32,575 bases of DNA from Caloramator australicus RC3 (GTDB taxonomy: Bacteria > Bacillota > Clostridia > Clostridiales > Caloramatoraceae). A program made the position numbers and the translations under genes. The DNA lies in contig NZ_CAKP01000104.1 of NCBI RefSeq assembly GCF_000297115.1, positions 1 through 32,575 of the forward strand. The letters run 5' to 3'. Below the pieces are notes generated by a model. That model was given only the letters and a program-made list of their open reading frames with translations, did no database searches and had not been told where the DNA came from. Of the stretch, positions 1 to 9,207 are shown piece by piece; position 1 is the stretch's first letter; the number at the start of each line of letters is the position of its first letter.

Positions 1-44
1 AAAAATTCCAGCCTTATACTCATGGTATAAAGCTGGAATTTTTT
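1..44 (-). terminator. Rho-independent terminator of the dnaB operon
   Basis: A long hairpin has outer arms AAAAATTCCAGC and GCTGGAATTTTT and an inner stem CTTATAC/GTATAA around a short loop. On the minus strand it starts directly after the dnaB stop codon and ends in a T run. It is nearly symmetric, so it could also stop transcription entering from outside the window. Confidence 0.85.
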
Positions 45-1374
45 ATGCACTATGGTATCTGTCGAGATTTCCAAACTTGGTATACTGTCCAAGCCATACT
101 AATTCAACTGTTCCTGTAGGACCGTTTCTTTGCTTTGCAATTATAACCTCGGCAATGTTTTTCTTGTCGGTATCCTTATGATAATACTCATCCCTATAAA
201 GGAACATAACAAGGTCAGCATCCTGTTCGATGGAACCTGATTCCCTAAGATCCGATAGCATTGGTCTATGGTCAGATCTTGCCTCAGGAGCACGGCTGAG
301 CTGTGATAGGGCAATAACCGGAGCATCCATTTCCTTTGCAAGGGCCTTTAATGATCTTGATATTTCTGAAACCTCCTGTTGTCTACTTTCACTTCTTTTA
401 CTTCCAGACATGAGCTGAAGATAGTCAACTATAATTAAGTCTAAGCCCTTTTCTATCTTTAGTCTTCTGCATTTTGACCTCATTTCGTTTACAGAAATTC
501 CTGGAGTATCATCTATAAATATCTTTGACTCAGACATCGGACCTGCTGCCCTTGCCAGCCTAAACCAATCCTCCTCATCAAGGTCCCCTGTCCTTAGTTT
601 TAGCATATCTATATTAGCCTCAGCACAGAGCATTCTAAATGCAAGCTGTTCCTTTGACATTTCAAGGGAGAATATTGCAACACTTTTTTTAGCCCTTAAG
701 GCAGCATGAAGGGCTATATTTAAAACAAAGGCCGTCTTACCCATAGAAGGTCTTGCTGCAACAAGAATAAAATCTCCCTTTTGAAATCCCGATGTTTTCC
801 TATCAAGATCAGTAAATCCCGATGGAATTCCTGTAACATCTCCCTTTGTTTTTGACAAATGTTCTATGCTGTCAAAACTTTTCATTATTATTTCTGATAA
901 AGGTTCAAAATCACTATGGGATTTATTTTGTGAAATATCAAATATTGCCTTTTCTGCCAGGCCTAAAACTTCTTCAACATCATCAGGCTCCTGATAGCAC
1001 TTATCCATAATTTCATTAGATGCAATTATAAGCCTTCTCAAAAGCGCCTTTTCCTTAACTATTTTTGCATAGGACTTTGCATTAGCTGTCGTAGGAACAG
1101 AAGCAACAATGTTTGATATATAGCTTACTCCTCCTACAACCTCCAAAAGGTTCCTGCTCTTTAAAAGGTCTATTACAGTTATGATATCCACAGGTTCGTC
1201 CTTATTATAAATTTCCTCTATTGTTTTGTATAATATCCTATGGGATTCTTTATAAAACTCATCGCCAGTTAAAATTTCAGTAACGTCGGCTATTGCATTC
1301 CTGTCAAGAAGCATAGAGCCTAATACCGACTGCTCAGCTTCAATATTATGCGGAGGAACCCTTAATTTATCCAT
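43..1374 (-). CDS. dnaB: Replicative DNA helicase DnaB (DnaC in Bacillus naming)
   Basis: Hexameric 5'-3' helicase that unwinds DNA at the replication fork and recruits primase. The N-terminal domain starts with the family hallmark VPPHNIEAEQSVLGSML. The RecA-like C-terminal domain has Walker A ARPSMGKT near residue 210, Walker B LIIVDYLQLM, and the SQLSR and QRNGPTG motifs. I place the start at the ATG at 1374, which overlaps the lonC stop as ATGA and has GGGAGG upstream at proper spacing. A TTG 15 bases further out would add five residues and has no ribosome site. The result is 443 aa, normal for the family. It is last in the mazG-like/yybS/gdpP/rplI/lonC/dnaB operon, an arrangement shared with other Firmicutes. 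Identity is essentially certain. Confidence 0.97.
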   Translation of the reverse strand: MDKLRVPPHNIEAEQSVLGSMLLDRNAIADVTEILTGDEFYKESHRILYKTIEEIYNKDEPVDIITVIDLLKSRNLLEVVGGVSYISNIVASVPTTANAKSYAKIVKEKALLRRLIIASNEIMDKCYQEPDDVEEVLGLAEKAIFDISQNKSHSDFEPLSEIIMKSFDSIEHLSKTKGDVTGIPSGFTDLDRKTSGFQKGDFILVAARPSMGKTAFVLNIALHAALRAKKSVAIFSLEMSKEQLAFRMLCAEANIDMLKLRTGDLDEEDWFRLARAAGPMSESKIFIDDTPGISVNEMRSKCRRLKIEKGLDLIIVDYLQLMSGSKRSESRQQEVSEISRSLKALAKEMDAPVIALSQLSRAPEARSDHRPMLSDLRESGSIEQDADLVMFLYRDEYYHKDTDKKNIAEVIIAKQRNGPTGTVELVWLGQYTKFGNLDRYHSA

Positions 1375-2774
1375 CAAACCGCCTCCCAAAGAATTACATC
1401 TAACACTTCATCTATCGTGGAAACAGGGATTATTTCAATCTCATAATCCTTATATACCTCATCAATATTTTCTTTAGGAATTATAACTTTTTTCATTCCT
1501 GCCTGAATTGCCCCATGAATCTTTTCATTTACTCCACCAACAGGCTTAATTTCACCAAGAAGGGATATTTCCCCGGTAATAGCAGTATCCTGTCTTACCT
1601 TTTTACCTGTTATGGCACTTAATATTGCAACGGTTATGGCAGCACCTGCAGAAGGTCCATCCACATTCCCTCCGCCAATTATATTTACGTGGATGTCATA
1701 ATTGGAAATGTCTAGACCCGTAAGCCTTCTTATAACCGATGCTGCATTAAAAACCGAATCCTTTGCCATGGTGCCGGCTGTATCATTAAACCTTACGCTT
1801 CCATCTTCCTTTTCAAAGGCAACCGCCTCAATCTCCAATATGCTTCCTAAAAAGCCTGAAACTGCAAGGCCAAATACCTTACCTATTTCTCCCTCTTCCT
1901 TTGCATAGGTTTTATAATAAGGAACAAGCTTTGCAAGGTTTATTACCTCTAAAACATCATCCTTTGTAATATATGGCCTTTTTCCTCTTCTATTATAAAG
2001 GGCATAACCATAGGCATCGGCTAATATATTAACAGCCTTTCTTCCCTCTATAGTATATTGACTAATGATTTCGGGAACTTCTGCATCCATTTTGATTTTT
2101 AACTTTTTTGCAGCATTTAAAACAATGTTTTGGATATCTTTTTTAGAAAGTGGTTCAAAATAAACTTCGGCGCACCTTGATCTTAAGGCAGGATTGATCT
2201 CCTCAGGGCTTTTAGTTGTTGCACCGATTAAAACAAAATCCGCCGGTGCCCCTTCATCAAATAGCTTTTTTATATATTCAGGAACATTTTCATCATCAGG
2301 ATCATAATAGGATGATGAAAATTCCACCCTTTTATCCTCTAAAACCTTCAAAAGTTTATTCTGAAGTATTGGATCCATCTCGCCTATTTCGTCGATAAAC
2401 AGGATTCCTCCATGGGCCTTTGTAACAAGTCCAAGCTTTGGCTCAGGAATGCCGCTTTCTGCAAAGTCCCTTTTGCTTCCCTGATATATAGGATCATGGA
2501 CAGAACCTAAAAGAGGGTTTGTAATCTCCCTTGGGTCCCATCTTAGGGTTGTCCCATCTACCTCCACAAAGGGAGACTCCTCATAAAAAGGAGTGGATTT
2601 TAACATCTTTGCAATTTCAAAGGCAAGCCTTGCAGTGGTTGTTTTTCCAACCCCCGGAGGGCCATAAAGTATTATATGCTGTGGATAGGGCGATGCAAGT
2701 TTTGATAATATAGCCTTTATAGCCCTTTCCTGTCCAACAATCTCCTTGACGGAAGATGGCCTTAGGTATTCCAT
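1374..2774 (-). CDS. lonC: LonC-type protease, C-terminal AAA+ and protease part of a frameshifted gene
   Basis: ATPase and peptidase half of a Lon-family protease of the LonC type, a group found in spore formers. Visible are Walker A GPPGVGKTT (residues 38-46), Walker B ILFIDE (124-129), the arginine-finger region NPALRSR, and the Lon Ser-Lys dyad: Ser375 in GPSAGAA and Lys418 in GGVNEKIHGA, 43 residues apart as in classical Lon. The ATG at 2774 has no ribosome binding site. The same frame stays open upstream and encodes KKLAELQKLESIGLSKSI, which looks like the linker between the N-terminal domain and the AAA+ domain. This ORF and the one at 2827-3252 therefore look like a single gene of about 625 codons, with one surplus A in an A-run near 2841-2844 or 2833-2836. 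It is either a sequencing error, a recent pseudogene or a recoded gene. Confidence 0.88.
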   Translation of the reverse strand: MEYLRPSSVKEIVGQERAIKAILSKLASPYPQHIILYGPPGVGKTTTARLAFEIAKMLKSTPFYEESPFVEVDGTTLRWDPREITNPLLGSVHDPIYQGSKRDFAESGIPEPKLGLVTKAHGGILFIDEIGEMDPILQNKLLKVLEDKRVEFSSSYYDPDDENVPEYIKKLFDEGAPADFVLIGATTKSPEEINPALRSRCAEVYFEPLSKKDIQNIVLNAAKKLKIKMDAEVPEIISQYTIEGRKAVNILADAYGYALYNRRGKRPYITKDDVLEVINLAKLVPYYKTYAKEEGEIGKVFGLAVSGFLGSILEIEAVAFEKEDGSVRFNDTAGTMAKDSVFNAASVIRRLTGLDISNYDIHVNIIGGGNVDGPSAGAAITVAILSAITGKKVRQDTAITGEISLLGEIKPVGGVNEKIHGAIQAGMKKVIIPKENIDEVYKDYEIEIIPVSTIDEVLDVILWEAV

Positions 2775-2826
2775 AATTGATTTTGAAAGGCCTATGCTTT
2801 CAAGCTTTTGAAGTTCTGCAAGTTTT

Positions 2827-3252
2827 TTAAGGTTTTGCTGTTTTCTGGTCCCCTTTGTTTTTAATGATGCTAAGCTTTATGTCATCTATAAATTTTTCAT
2901 TGTTTTTTTCTATTATCTCATCAACCTTTTTTTCAAGTTCCATTTCAACTTTTTTTCTTGCCAAAACGTAGGCTAATTTTTCTTCTAACTTTTCAATAAG
3001 TTCAAAGGGGTCATCTATAAAATCATCTTTGTTTAAAAGAACCTTTTGAAGAACAAAAAGTTTTTCGTTTAATTCATCCGATAAAAGTGCATCTAAGAGA
3101 TTTTCTTCCTTTAAAACAGCATTTACATTTTCAGTCCCATAAAGCTCATATACATTTTCAATCAAAGAATTAACCTTTATTTCAAGTTCTTCATATTGTC
3201 CTTTAATTATTTCCCTAACTTTATTAGATTTACTTGCTGCGTTTTTTTTCAC
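2827..3252 (-). CDS. lonC: LonC-type protease, N-terminal part of a frameshifted gene
   Basis: Alpha-helical, charged N-terminal domain as found in LonC proteins, with the recognisable segments ELYGTENV, a LQKVL stretch and LEEKLAYVLARKKVEMELEK. The frame ends at TAA (2827-2829) after GDQKTAKP, while the next frame continues into the linker and the AAA+ domain. Removing one A from the run at 2841-2844 fuses the two frames as GDQKQQNLKKLAEL without adding or losing other residues. The start is a GTG with AAGGA upstream. rplI ends upstream and dnaB follows downstream, so the gene sits inside a working operon. Alone this 141-aa fragment has no catalytic residues. Confidence 0.82.
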   Translation of the reverse strand: MKKNAASKSNKVREIIKGQYEELEIKVNSLIENVYELYGTENVNAVLKEENLLDALLSDELNEKLFVLQKVLLNKDDFIDDPFELIEKLEEKLAYVLARKKVEMELEKKVDEIIEKNNEKFIDDIKLSIIKNKGDQKTAKP

Positions 3253-3266
3253 CTAAATCTTCCTTT

Positions 3267-3713
3267 CTACTGTGCTTTAATGCTTACCTTAAGCTTTGCT
3301 GTAACCTCCGGGTAAACCTTTACTTCAATATTGTAAACTCCTGCAACCTTTATTGCCTCATCTAATTCTATCTTTTTCTTATCTATTTCTATTCCATGTT
3401 GTTTTTTAAGAGCATCTGATATATCCTTTGAAGTTATTGAACCAAATAGCTTTCCGTTTTCCCCAGCCTTAACTGACACTTCAACTGTAATTTCAGAAAG
3501 TTTTTTTGCAAGCTCCCTTGCCCTTTGAAGCTCCTCTTGTCTTTTTTGCTCTTCTTTAGCCTTTTGAGCTTCTAAAACCTTTAAATTTGATTCATTTGCT
3601 TCTATTGCTAATTTTCTTGGAAAAAGAAAATTTCTTGCATAGCCATCTGAAACATTTATAACATCTCCTTTTTTTCCTACACCTTTAACATCAGCATTTA
3701 ATATTACCTTCAT
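3267..3713 (-). CDS. rplI: 50S ribosomal protein L9
   Basis: Large-subunit protein that binds 23S rRNA and spans from the L1 stalk base outward. The N-terminal signature [24 protein letters not shown] is present, followed by the long charged central helix (residues about 40-80) and the C-terminal domain with GKLFGSIT. At 148 aa it has the usual length. Its ATG overlaps the gdpP stop as ATGA, so the two are translationally coupled; the gene order yybS-gdpP-rplI is conserved across Firmicutes. Confidence 0.97.
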   Translation of the reverse strand: MKVILNADVKGVGKKGDVINVSDGYARNFLFPRKLAIEANESNLKVLEAQKAKEEQKRQEELQRARELAKKLSEITVEVSVKAGENGKLFGSITSKDISDALKKQHGIEIDKKKIELDEAIKVAGVYNIEVKVYPEVTAKLKVSIKAQ

Positions 3714-5689
3714 TTCTTGTCACTCCCCTTTAGATAGTTTTGTATAGCAATTTCTAAAAGTTTCTTAGCTTCATCTATGCTAATATCTGAAAGCTTTGCT
3801 CCAGCGATAGTCATATGTCCGCCACCGCCAATGCTCTCTAAAATAAGCTGAACATTTATATCACCTAAGGATCTTCCGCTTATCATTACTTCATTTCCAA
3901 CATTGGCAAGAACAAAGGAGGCCTCAATTCCGTCAATCTTTAATAGATCATCGGCAGCTTGGGGAACTATTATAAAATTATCAACCTGTCCCCTATGAAG
4001 GGCTATTGCTATGCCATTTTTAATCTCTGCGCTTTTTATAAGTTCCATCCTTTCAATAAAGGTTTTAAAATCATCGGCAAAGAGCCTTTTAACTTCAATA
4101 AGATCTGCCCCCATCTTCTTTAAAAAACTTGCTGCTTCAAAGGTCCTTGAACCCGTCTTAAAGGTAAAGTTTTTAGTATCGACGTATATACCTGCCATAA
4201 GGGCTTGAGCTTCAACCTCATTTAGTTCAACTCTATCAACCATATACTGTAAAAGCTCCGTTACAAGCTCCGAAGTTGATGACGCATAGGGCTCTATATA
4301 GGTTATTGTTGCATTATCAATAAAGTCAATGCTCTTTCTGTGGTGGTCTATAATAACTATATTTCCAACCCTGTTTAAAAGCTCAGGATTTTCAACAAAA
4401 TTTCTTCTATGGACATCCACTAATATGAGGAGCGTTTTGCTATTTGCTATGGCATTAGATGTTTCATTAGTTATAAAAACACCCTCATATCCTCTATTAT
4501 TAACCTTCTCCATTATTTTTTCAATGGATTTATTTACCTTGTTTAGGACAATATATACACTTTTACCTTTTTGTTTGCATCCTCTATACATTCCAAGGGC
4601 AGCACCCATACTATCAAGGTCCGGAGTCTCATGTCCCATTATAATTACTTCGCTGGCTTGATTTATAAGCTCCGATAGAGCATGGGCAATTACCCTTGCC
4701 TTAACCTTCGTCCTTTTTTCTACTTCTTTGCTTTTACCACCAAAGAATAGTAATTTTTCCCCATCCTTTACAACAGCTTGGTCCCCTCCTCTTCCTAGGG
4801 CAAGGTCCTTTGCTGCAACTGCAAATTGATGGGTTTTATGTGGATTTTCACCATTCATACCTATACCTATGCTTAAGGTAACAGGTATTTTATTGCCAAA
4901 ATACATCTCCCTAACTTCATCAAGGATAGGAAATTTTTCTTCTATAACCCTTTTTATATTCTGTTCTTCAAATACTGCCACATATTTGCTTGTATCATAT
5001 TTCCTAACAAAGGCATTTAGGCTTGAAGTAAAGGAATTAATCTTTTTATCAATTTCTGCAATCAATATTGGCCTATTTATATCATCCATACTCTTTAAAA
5101 CTTCATCGTAATTATCTATCTCAATTAAGGCAACTACCATTTTCTTATTTTCATATTCTTCAATAAGCTTATAATAATTTGTTTTTTTGATAAAATAAAA
5201 CAAAAATATATTTTTCCTATTTGAGGATTTTGATTTTACTACATTAATCAAAACATCATAATATTCTTCTTCTATCTTTACTTTATTTATTTCACTTATA
5301 TTTTTTTCTATTATCCTTTGAAGATCTAAATCTTGAATAATCGTCTTTATACTCTTTCCATACGGATTTTTAACAACACCCTCTAAAAAAGGAGAATTAG
5401 CCCAAATAATTTTTCCCTCATCATCTGCAATAGTAAGGGGTATTGGAATTTTAGACAAAGTATTCCTTCCGGCAGTATCGATATTATTCGATATATCCTC
5501 TATAAACTTAAAAAACTGATTCTTTTTTACTTCTGAACTTTTGAAGTTATAATAAAGGAGAACCAAATAAACAAAAAATCCTACAAAAAATACGTAAACA
5601 TTATAAAAGGCCAATATTCCTAACAATATAGCTATTATAAGCAGGTATATCCTTACATTTGGAATAAAATTTTTAAATTTATTATCCAT
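3710..5689 (-). CDS. gdpP: Cyclic-di-AMP phosphodiesterase GdpP (YybT family)
   Basis: Membrane enzyme that hydrolyses c-di-AMP to pApA and so controls potassium and osmolyte homeostasis and cell-wall stress. Domain order matches the family: two membrane segments (about residues 14-47), a small PAS-like domain (about 80-160), a degenerate GGDEF domain (about 180-310, with [10 protein letters not shown]) and a DHH/DHHA1 phosphodiesterase. Metal-binding residues are visible in HETPDLDS (353-360), LVDV (Asp425) and IDHH (448-450), with [11 protein letters not shown] near residue 620. It has 659 aa, the family's length. All catalytic motifs are intact. It lies between the yybS-like gene and rplI, as in Bacillus. 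Confidence 0.96.
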   Translation of the reverse strand: MDNKFKNFIPNVRIYLLIIAILLGILAFYNVYVFFVGFFVYLVLLYYNFKSSEVKKNQFFKFIEDISNNIDTAGRNTLSKIPIPLTIADDEGKIIWANSPFLEGVVKNPYGKSIKTIIQDLDLQRIIEKNISEINKVKIEEEYYDVLINVVKSKSSNRKNIFLFYFIKKTNYYKLIEEYENKKMVVALIEIDNYDEVLKSMDDINRPILIAEIDKKINSFTSSLNAFVRKYDTSKYVAVFEEQNIKRVIEEKFPILDEVREMYFGNKIPVTLSIGIGMNGENPHKTHQFAVAAKDLALGRGGDQAVVKDGEKLLFFGGKSKEVEKRTKVKARVIAHALSELINQASEVIIMGHETPDLDSMGAALGMYRGCKQKGKSVYIVLNKVNKSIEKIMEKVNNRGYEGVFITNETSNAIANSKTLLILVDVHRRNFVENPELLNRVGNIVIIDHHRKSIDFIDNATITYIEPYASSTSELVTELLQYMVDRVELNEVEAQALMAGIYVDTKNFTFKTGSRTFEAASFLKKMGADLIEVKRLFADDFKTFIERMELIKSAEIKNGIAIALHRGQVDNFIIVPQAADDLLKIDGIEASFVLANVGNEVMISGRSLGDINVQLILESIGGGGHMTIAGAKLSDISIDEAKKLLEIAIQNYLKGSDKK

Positions 5690-5701
5690 AACAAACCTCC
5701 A

Positions 5702-6658
5702 TCATTTTGGAGAATCTTTAATCCTTGATTTATCAAGTTTCCTTAAATTTAAGGAATAATCAACTATTCCTACTAAAAACAATAGATTGCCTAAGGAAAA
5801 GAAAACAAACAAAAGTATTAATACCCTAAAGGCCTTGGGTAAATTCTGTTTGTTGAGCCAAAAGCTTAAGGCTGCAAGACCGTTTATTGAAAAAGTTAAA
5901 AGCATTAGATACATTGCATTTAAAAGATATGCATCAGCATTTTTAACCTTTAGATAAGCTAATATATAGGCAATCAAAACTAAAATTATTACTGAAAAGG
6001 CAAGCTTTACAGGAACATACCAGTTTGAAAACTTAGGAATTTCTTCAAGCTTTATCCCAAACCTTGAGTATATTCCCTTTGCCAAAACATAAGTTATAAT
6101 AGCCGACAAAAATCCATACATAAATAGGGCAAAAGGGATTAACATTAAAAGCATTTCCTTAGGAGGCATAGCTTTAAATATGTTTTCATAAACTTCCTTT
6201 TGAACTCCCATTTTTTCATAAAAGGACTTTGCCATGTCAATGCTTTTATAAAACTCATCTAAAGCAAGTTTAATATAATCCTGTCCAGCTATCAATCCAA
6301 ATAATTTTATTGATATAGCAACGGATATAACATTGACAATTATCATTATAAAAATGGTATTTATAGCCCTCTCTTTCCTTTTAATCATAGTCCCCAATAC
6401 TATACCTAAAACGCCGTTTGTTATTGCAAATCCAAGAGCTGTATAGGGGTCCGTAAATATAAATACTATTATTGTTGTAGCAACAAGTGAAAGAAGGCTA
6501 TATTTATAACCATGTTTTATTTGCACCAATGCTAAAGGCAACGGCCACATAAAAAGTCCAACAAAATAAAATATAGGAACATATATACTTATTAAAATCA
6601 ATACTACCGCAATAGCAGTAAGTAAAGAAGACTCTATTAAGGCCCTTGTAGACACCAT
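5702..6658 (-). CDS. YybS family membrane protein (DUF2232)
   Basis: Polytopic membrane protein of unknown biochemical function. It has about eight hydrophobic segments over 318 aa, beginning MVSTRALIESSLLTAIAVVLILIS, and a polar loop around residues 135-165. I identify it from its hydrophobic layout, an N-terminal stretch resembling the S-component-like DUF2232 family, and its position directly upstream of gdpP. Its ATG is adjacent to the stop of the mazG-like gene, so expression is probably coupled. Substrate and partner are unknown. Confidence 0.85.
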   Translation of the reverse strand: MVSTRALIESSLLTAIAVVLILISIYVPIFYFVGLFMWPLPLALVQIKHGYKYSLLSLVATTIIVFIFTDPYTALGFAITNGVLGIVLGTMIKRKERAINTIFIMIIVNVISVAISIKLFGLIAGQDYIKLALDEFYKSIDMAKSFYEKMGVQKEVYENIFKAMPPKEMLLMLIPFALFMYGFLSAIITYVLAKGIYSRFGIKLEEIPKFSNWYVPVKLAFSVIILVLIAYILAYLKVKNADAYLLNAMYLMLLTFSINGLAALSFWLNKQNLPKAFRVLILLFVFFSLGNLLFLVGIVDYSLNLRKLDKSRIKDSPK

Positions 6659-6967
6659 CTATTCCCTTCCTTCTTTTAAGTATGTAATAAGACTAAGATA
6701 GTCTGTATCGCTTTTTTCATCATCCAAAAGGCTTGCCTTAAGTTTTTTTATAACCTTATCATCTATACTTGAATAATCAATTCCAAGCTTTTTAGCAAGA
6801 AGATAGGCAAGGATTATAATTTGAGACAATTCATCCTTAATCTCATCTAAATTTGCTCTACTTCCCTTTAACATAGATATATGCAAATCTGAAACTGAAG
6901 TCAACAGGAACGTTTTATATGTTTCTATAAGCCTTATATTACCCATTATATCCAATTCATCCCCCAT
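6659..6967 (-). CDS. MazG-like family protein, function unknown
   Basis: Small helical protein (102 aa) resembling the short MazG-like proteins that clostridia carry between rpsR and yybS. The segment EIKDELSQIIILAYLLAKKLGIDY has the helix pattern of the all-alpha NTP pyrophosphatase fold, but the full EExxD metal-binding set of true MazG is not evident, so I do not assign enzymatic activity. The ATG at 6967 follows GGGGGTG at close spacing. It is the first gene of the long operon running to dnaB. Confidence 0.75.
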   Translation of the reverse strand: MGDELDIMGNIRLIETYKTFLLTSVSDLHISMLKGSRANLDEIKDELSQIIILAYLLAKKLGIDYSSIDDKVIKKLKASLLDDEKSDTDYLSLITYLKEGRE

Positions 6968-6999
6968 TATTTCACCCCCGGAAGCTAAATCTTTATTTT

Positions 7000-7005
7000 A
7001 TTATA
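7000..7005 (-). promoter_or_regulatory. Candidate promoter of the mazG-like to dnaB operon
   Basis: The minus strand reads TGATATAAT, an extended -10 element (TG-N-TATAAT), about 33 bases before the mazG-like ATG. No good -35 box is seen, which is common for extended -10 promoters. It lies between the rpsR terminator and the first gene of the operon. Confidence 0.45.
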
Positions 7006-7022
7006 TCACATAATTATAAAAT

Positions 7023-7047
7023 AAAAAGTGCCCATTGGGCACCTTTT
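7023..7047 (-). terminator. Terminator of the rpsF-ssb-rpsR operon
   Basis: Perfect stem GTGCCC/GGGCAC (7028-7033 and 7037-7042) extended by A-T pairs. On the minus strand it is followed by T5 and lies just after the rpsR stop. Confidence 0.85.
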
Positions 7048-7051
7048 ATTC

Positions 7052-7294
7052 TTATTCTGTTGTAAATGGAAGTAGAGCAACGTTTCTTGCTCTTTTGATG
7101 GCAACAGTTAACTCTCTTTGATGTTTTGCGCAGTTTCCTGAGATTCTTCTTGGAAGAATTTTTCCTCTTTCTGTTATGAATTTTTTAAGCTTTGCTATAT
7201 CTTTATAATCAATGTATTCAACCTTATCTACACAGAAAGCGCAAACTCTCTTTTTTGCTTTTCTTTGCTTTGTTGCCTTCTTTGCGTTTGACAT
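7052..7294 (-). CDS. rpsR: 30S ribosomal protein S18
   Basis: Small-subunit protein that pairs with S6 on the platform of the 30S subunit. The core [49 protein letters not shown] is diagnostic. The N-terminal CAFC and the later CAKH supply Cys/His ligands of the zinc-binding form of S18. There are 80 aa, and the ATG has GGAGGGGATAGT upstream. It is last in the rpsF-ssb-rpsR operon. Confidence 0.97.
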   Translation of the reverse strand: MSNAKKATKQRKAKKRVCAFCVDKVEYIDYKDIAKLKKFITERGKILPRRISGNCAKHQRELTVAIKRARNVALLPFTTE

Positions 7295-7318
7295 ACTATC
7301 CCCTCCTTACCTAAGTAT

Positions 7319-7729
7319 TTAAAATGGTATTTCGTCTTCTCCATCGACAGGGAAGAATTCTCCTTCGTCGCTTGCAACTTCATCATGAGTAAAGGATGTT
7401 GCTTGCTCCTTAGGCCTATCTAAAAATTTAACTTCATCAGCCACAACTTCGGTTACATATCTGTTTGAACCATCTTGTGCCTGATACTTTCTTGTTTGAA
7501 TAGAACCTGATACAGCAACAAGCCTTCCTTTAGTAAGGTTGTTAGCAACTAATTCAGCAAGCTTTCTCCAACAAACAACAGGGATGAAATCTGTCTCTCT
7601 TTGACCACTTTGGCCTACATAGGGCCTATCTACTGCAAGTGTAAAGGTGGTCACGGCAATACCCGTCCCTGCTGTATACCTAATCTCAGGGTCACGAGTT
7701 AACCTGCCTATAAGTAAAACCTTATTCAT
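7319..7729 (-). CDS. ssb: Single-stranded DNA-binding protein
   Basis: Tetrameric OB-fold protein that coats single-stranded DNA at forks and repair sites. The N-terminus MNKVLLIGRLTRDPEIRYT and the segment RETDFIPVVCWRKLAE are typical. After a short acidic linker the protein ends in DEIPF, the tail that docks partner proteins. At 136 aa it has the short linker usual in clostridia. It lies between rpsF and rpsR, the standard place. Confidence 0.97.
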   Translation of the reverse strand: MNKVLLIGRLTRDPEIRYTAGTGIAVTTFTLAVDRPYVGQSGQRETDFIPVVCWRKLAELVANNLTKGRLVAVSGSIQTRKYQAQDGSNRYVTEVVADEVKFLDRPKEQATSFTHDEVASDEGEFFPVDGEDEIPF

Positions 7730-7743
7730 TTTATCCCACCTTA

Positions 7744-8028
7744 TTAATCAAGTTTAACAACGATATGTCTTATTACGTTGTCGGAGATTCTTAAAACCCT
7801 GTCTAATTCCTTAGGTAATTCAGGGCTTGCAGTGAAGTTAATTAGAACATAATATCCTTCATTGAAGTGATTGATTTCGTAGGCAAGTCTTCTCTTTCCC
7901 CACTCATCAACGTTATCAATAACTCCACCGCCGTTTTCGATTACACCCTTAATCTTTTCAATAGTAGCCTTAATTTCTTCTTCTACTACATTAGGTGCAA
8001 TTACGAAAAGAGTTTCATATCTTTTCAT
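7744..8028 (-). CDS. rpsF: 30S ribosomal protein S6
   Basis: Partner of S18 on the 30S platform. The protein begins MKRYETLFVIAPN and contains EWGKRRLAYEINHFNEGYYVL and the C-terminal RHIVVKLD. I chose the ATG at 8028 over a GTG nine bases upstream, because the ribosome site AGGAGG overlaps that GTG and is correctly spaced for the ATG; this gives 94 aa, in register with other S6 proteins. First gene of its operon; a structured leader precedes it. Confidence 0.96.
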   Translation of the reverse strand: MKRYETLFVIAPNVVEEEIKATIEKIKGVIENGGGVIDNVDEWGKRRLAYEINHFNEGYYVLINFTASPELPKELDRVLRISDNVIRHIVVKLD

Positions 8029-8041
8029 ATCCTTCACCTCC

Positions 8042-8080
8042 TCCCTCTGGACTTACGGCCCACTCCTGTGGGCAGGGACT
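8042..8080 (-). promoter_or_regulatory. Probable S6:S18-binding leader of the rpsF operon
   Basis: In the rpsF 5' UTR the minus strand has a perfect GC-rich hairpin GCCCAC-AGGA-GTGGGC (8058-8073), directly followed by CGTAAG so that a CCG-type bulge forms. Flanking TCCCT and AGGGA can form an outer helix that includes part of the ribosome binding region. This agrees with the known autoregulatory leader bound by the S6:S18 complex. The assignment rests on position and structure by eye, not on a covariance search. Confidence 0.5.
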
Positions 8081-8100
8081 ATAATATTTTAGCATATAAG

Positions 8101-8310
8101 TCATTCTTGTGCAATAGTATCCGGTGCATTTGATTTGATTATTTTTTTTACTGACTTTTCAAACTTAAACCTTGGAAGCATGACTATCCTGCCGCATTTT
8201 AAGCATTTTATTTTTATATCAGCACCGAGCCTTATAACTTCCCACGTCTTATTACCACAAGGATGCTCCTTTCTCGTTTCAACAATATCTCCTAAATAAA
8301 ACTCCTTCAT
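8101..8310 (-). CDS. DUF951 family protein
   Basis: Small uncharacterised protein (69 aa) conserved in Firmicutes. It contains the family pattern GDIVETRKEHPCGNKTWEVIR followed by KIKCLKCGRIVMLPR. The HPCG and CLKC cysteines may bind a metal. Function is unknown. The ATG at 8310 has AGGAGGGGTG upstream, and the gene starts four bases after the mscS stop, so the two are co-transcribed. Confidence 0.9.
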   Translation of the reverse strand: MKEFYLGDIVETRKEHPCGNKTWEVIRLGADIKIKCLKCGRIVMLPRFKFEKSVKKIIKSNAPDTIAQE

Positions 8311-8314
8311 CGCA

Positions 8315-9142
8315 TCACCCCTCCTTTTTTTCGATGATGACCCTTTTAGGATAGGGTATTTCTATATCTTCCTCCATGAAAGCTTTTTTAATTCTTTTTC
8401 TTAATTCATATTCTGCATCCCATTGCTTCATTGGTAAAGTTTTAGCTATTACCCTTAACTTTATTCCCGTTTCTCCAAAATTAGTTATTCCTAAAACCGT
8501 CGGCCCTTCTACAACATAATCACATTCTTTTTTAACATCTTCTGATATTTTATTTAATATATCTATCGCCCTTTCTAAATCCTCCTCATAGGATATATCA
8601 ACCTCAACAAGGGCTCTCATATTTCCCCTTGACTTATTTGTCACCCTTCCTATTGTTCCATTAGGTATAATGTGAATTTCACCAGAAAAATCCCTTATCT
8701 TTGTCACTCTTATTCCTAACGTTTCTACTATCCCTGAAAAACCATCGATGGTTATGTAATCTCCAACAGCAAATTGATCCTCCAGTAAGATAAAAATTCC
8801 CGATATGACATCCTTTACAAGACTCTGGGCACCAAATCCAATAGCAACTCCCGCAACCCCTGTTACCGCAATCAAAGCCTTGACATCAAACCCTAAAGTT
8901 TCAAATATCCAAATAAAAGATATGATGTAAACTGAATACCTTAACAAACTCTTAAACAGTTCCTTTAAAGTATCCGCCTTTCTCTCATTTAATCCAAATT
9001 TTGACTTCTTTTGTCTTTCGAAAAATTTAGTAATAAGCCTATTTCCAATATAAATTGCTAATTTAGTTATGATTAAAATAATAACTATTTTTATTCCTTT
9101 ATTTAAGTAATTAATCAGCATCCCATAACTAATTAAACTCAT
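8315..9142 (-). CDS. MscS family mechanosensitive ion channel
   Basis: Channel that opens under membrane tension to release solutes on osmotic downshock. After two N-terminal membrane segments, the pore-lining TM3 is seen as LIAVTGVAGVAIGFGAQSLVKDVISGIFILLEDQFAVGDYI, the MscS signature, followed by the beta domain with GIVETLGIRVTKIRDFSGEIHIIPNG and an alpha/beta C-terminus. The ATG at 9142 is preferred over a GTG at 9151 because AGGGGG lies eight bases before it; this gives 275 aa, the size of simple MscS/YkuT-like channels. DUF951 follows in the same transcript. Confidence 0.93.
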   Translation of the reverse strand: MSLISYGMLINYLNKGIKIVIILIITKLAIYIGNRLITKFFERQKKSKFGLNERKADTLKELFKSLLRYSVYIISFIWIFETLGFDVKALIAVTGVAGVAIGFGAQSLVKDVISGIFILLEDQFAVGDYITIDGFSGIVETLGIRVTKIRDFSGEIHIIPNGTIGRVTNKSRGNMRALVEVDISYEEDLERAIDILNKISEDVKKECDYVVEGPTVLGITNFGETGIKLRVIAKTLPMKQWDAEYELRKRIKKAFMEEDIEIPYPKRVIIEKKEG

Positions 9143-9207
9143 CCTATTCACCCCCTATTATGTGTAGTTTACATTATTTTTTTGAACAATTCAATAAAAA
9201 TACCCAT

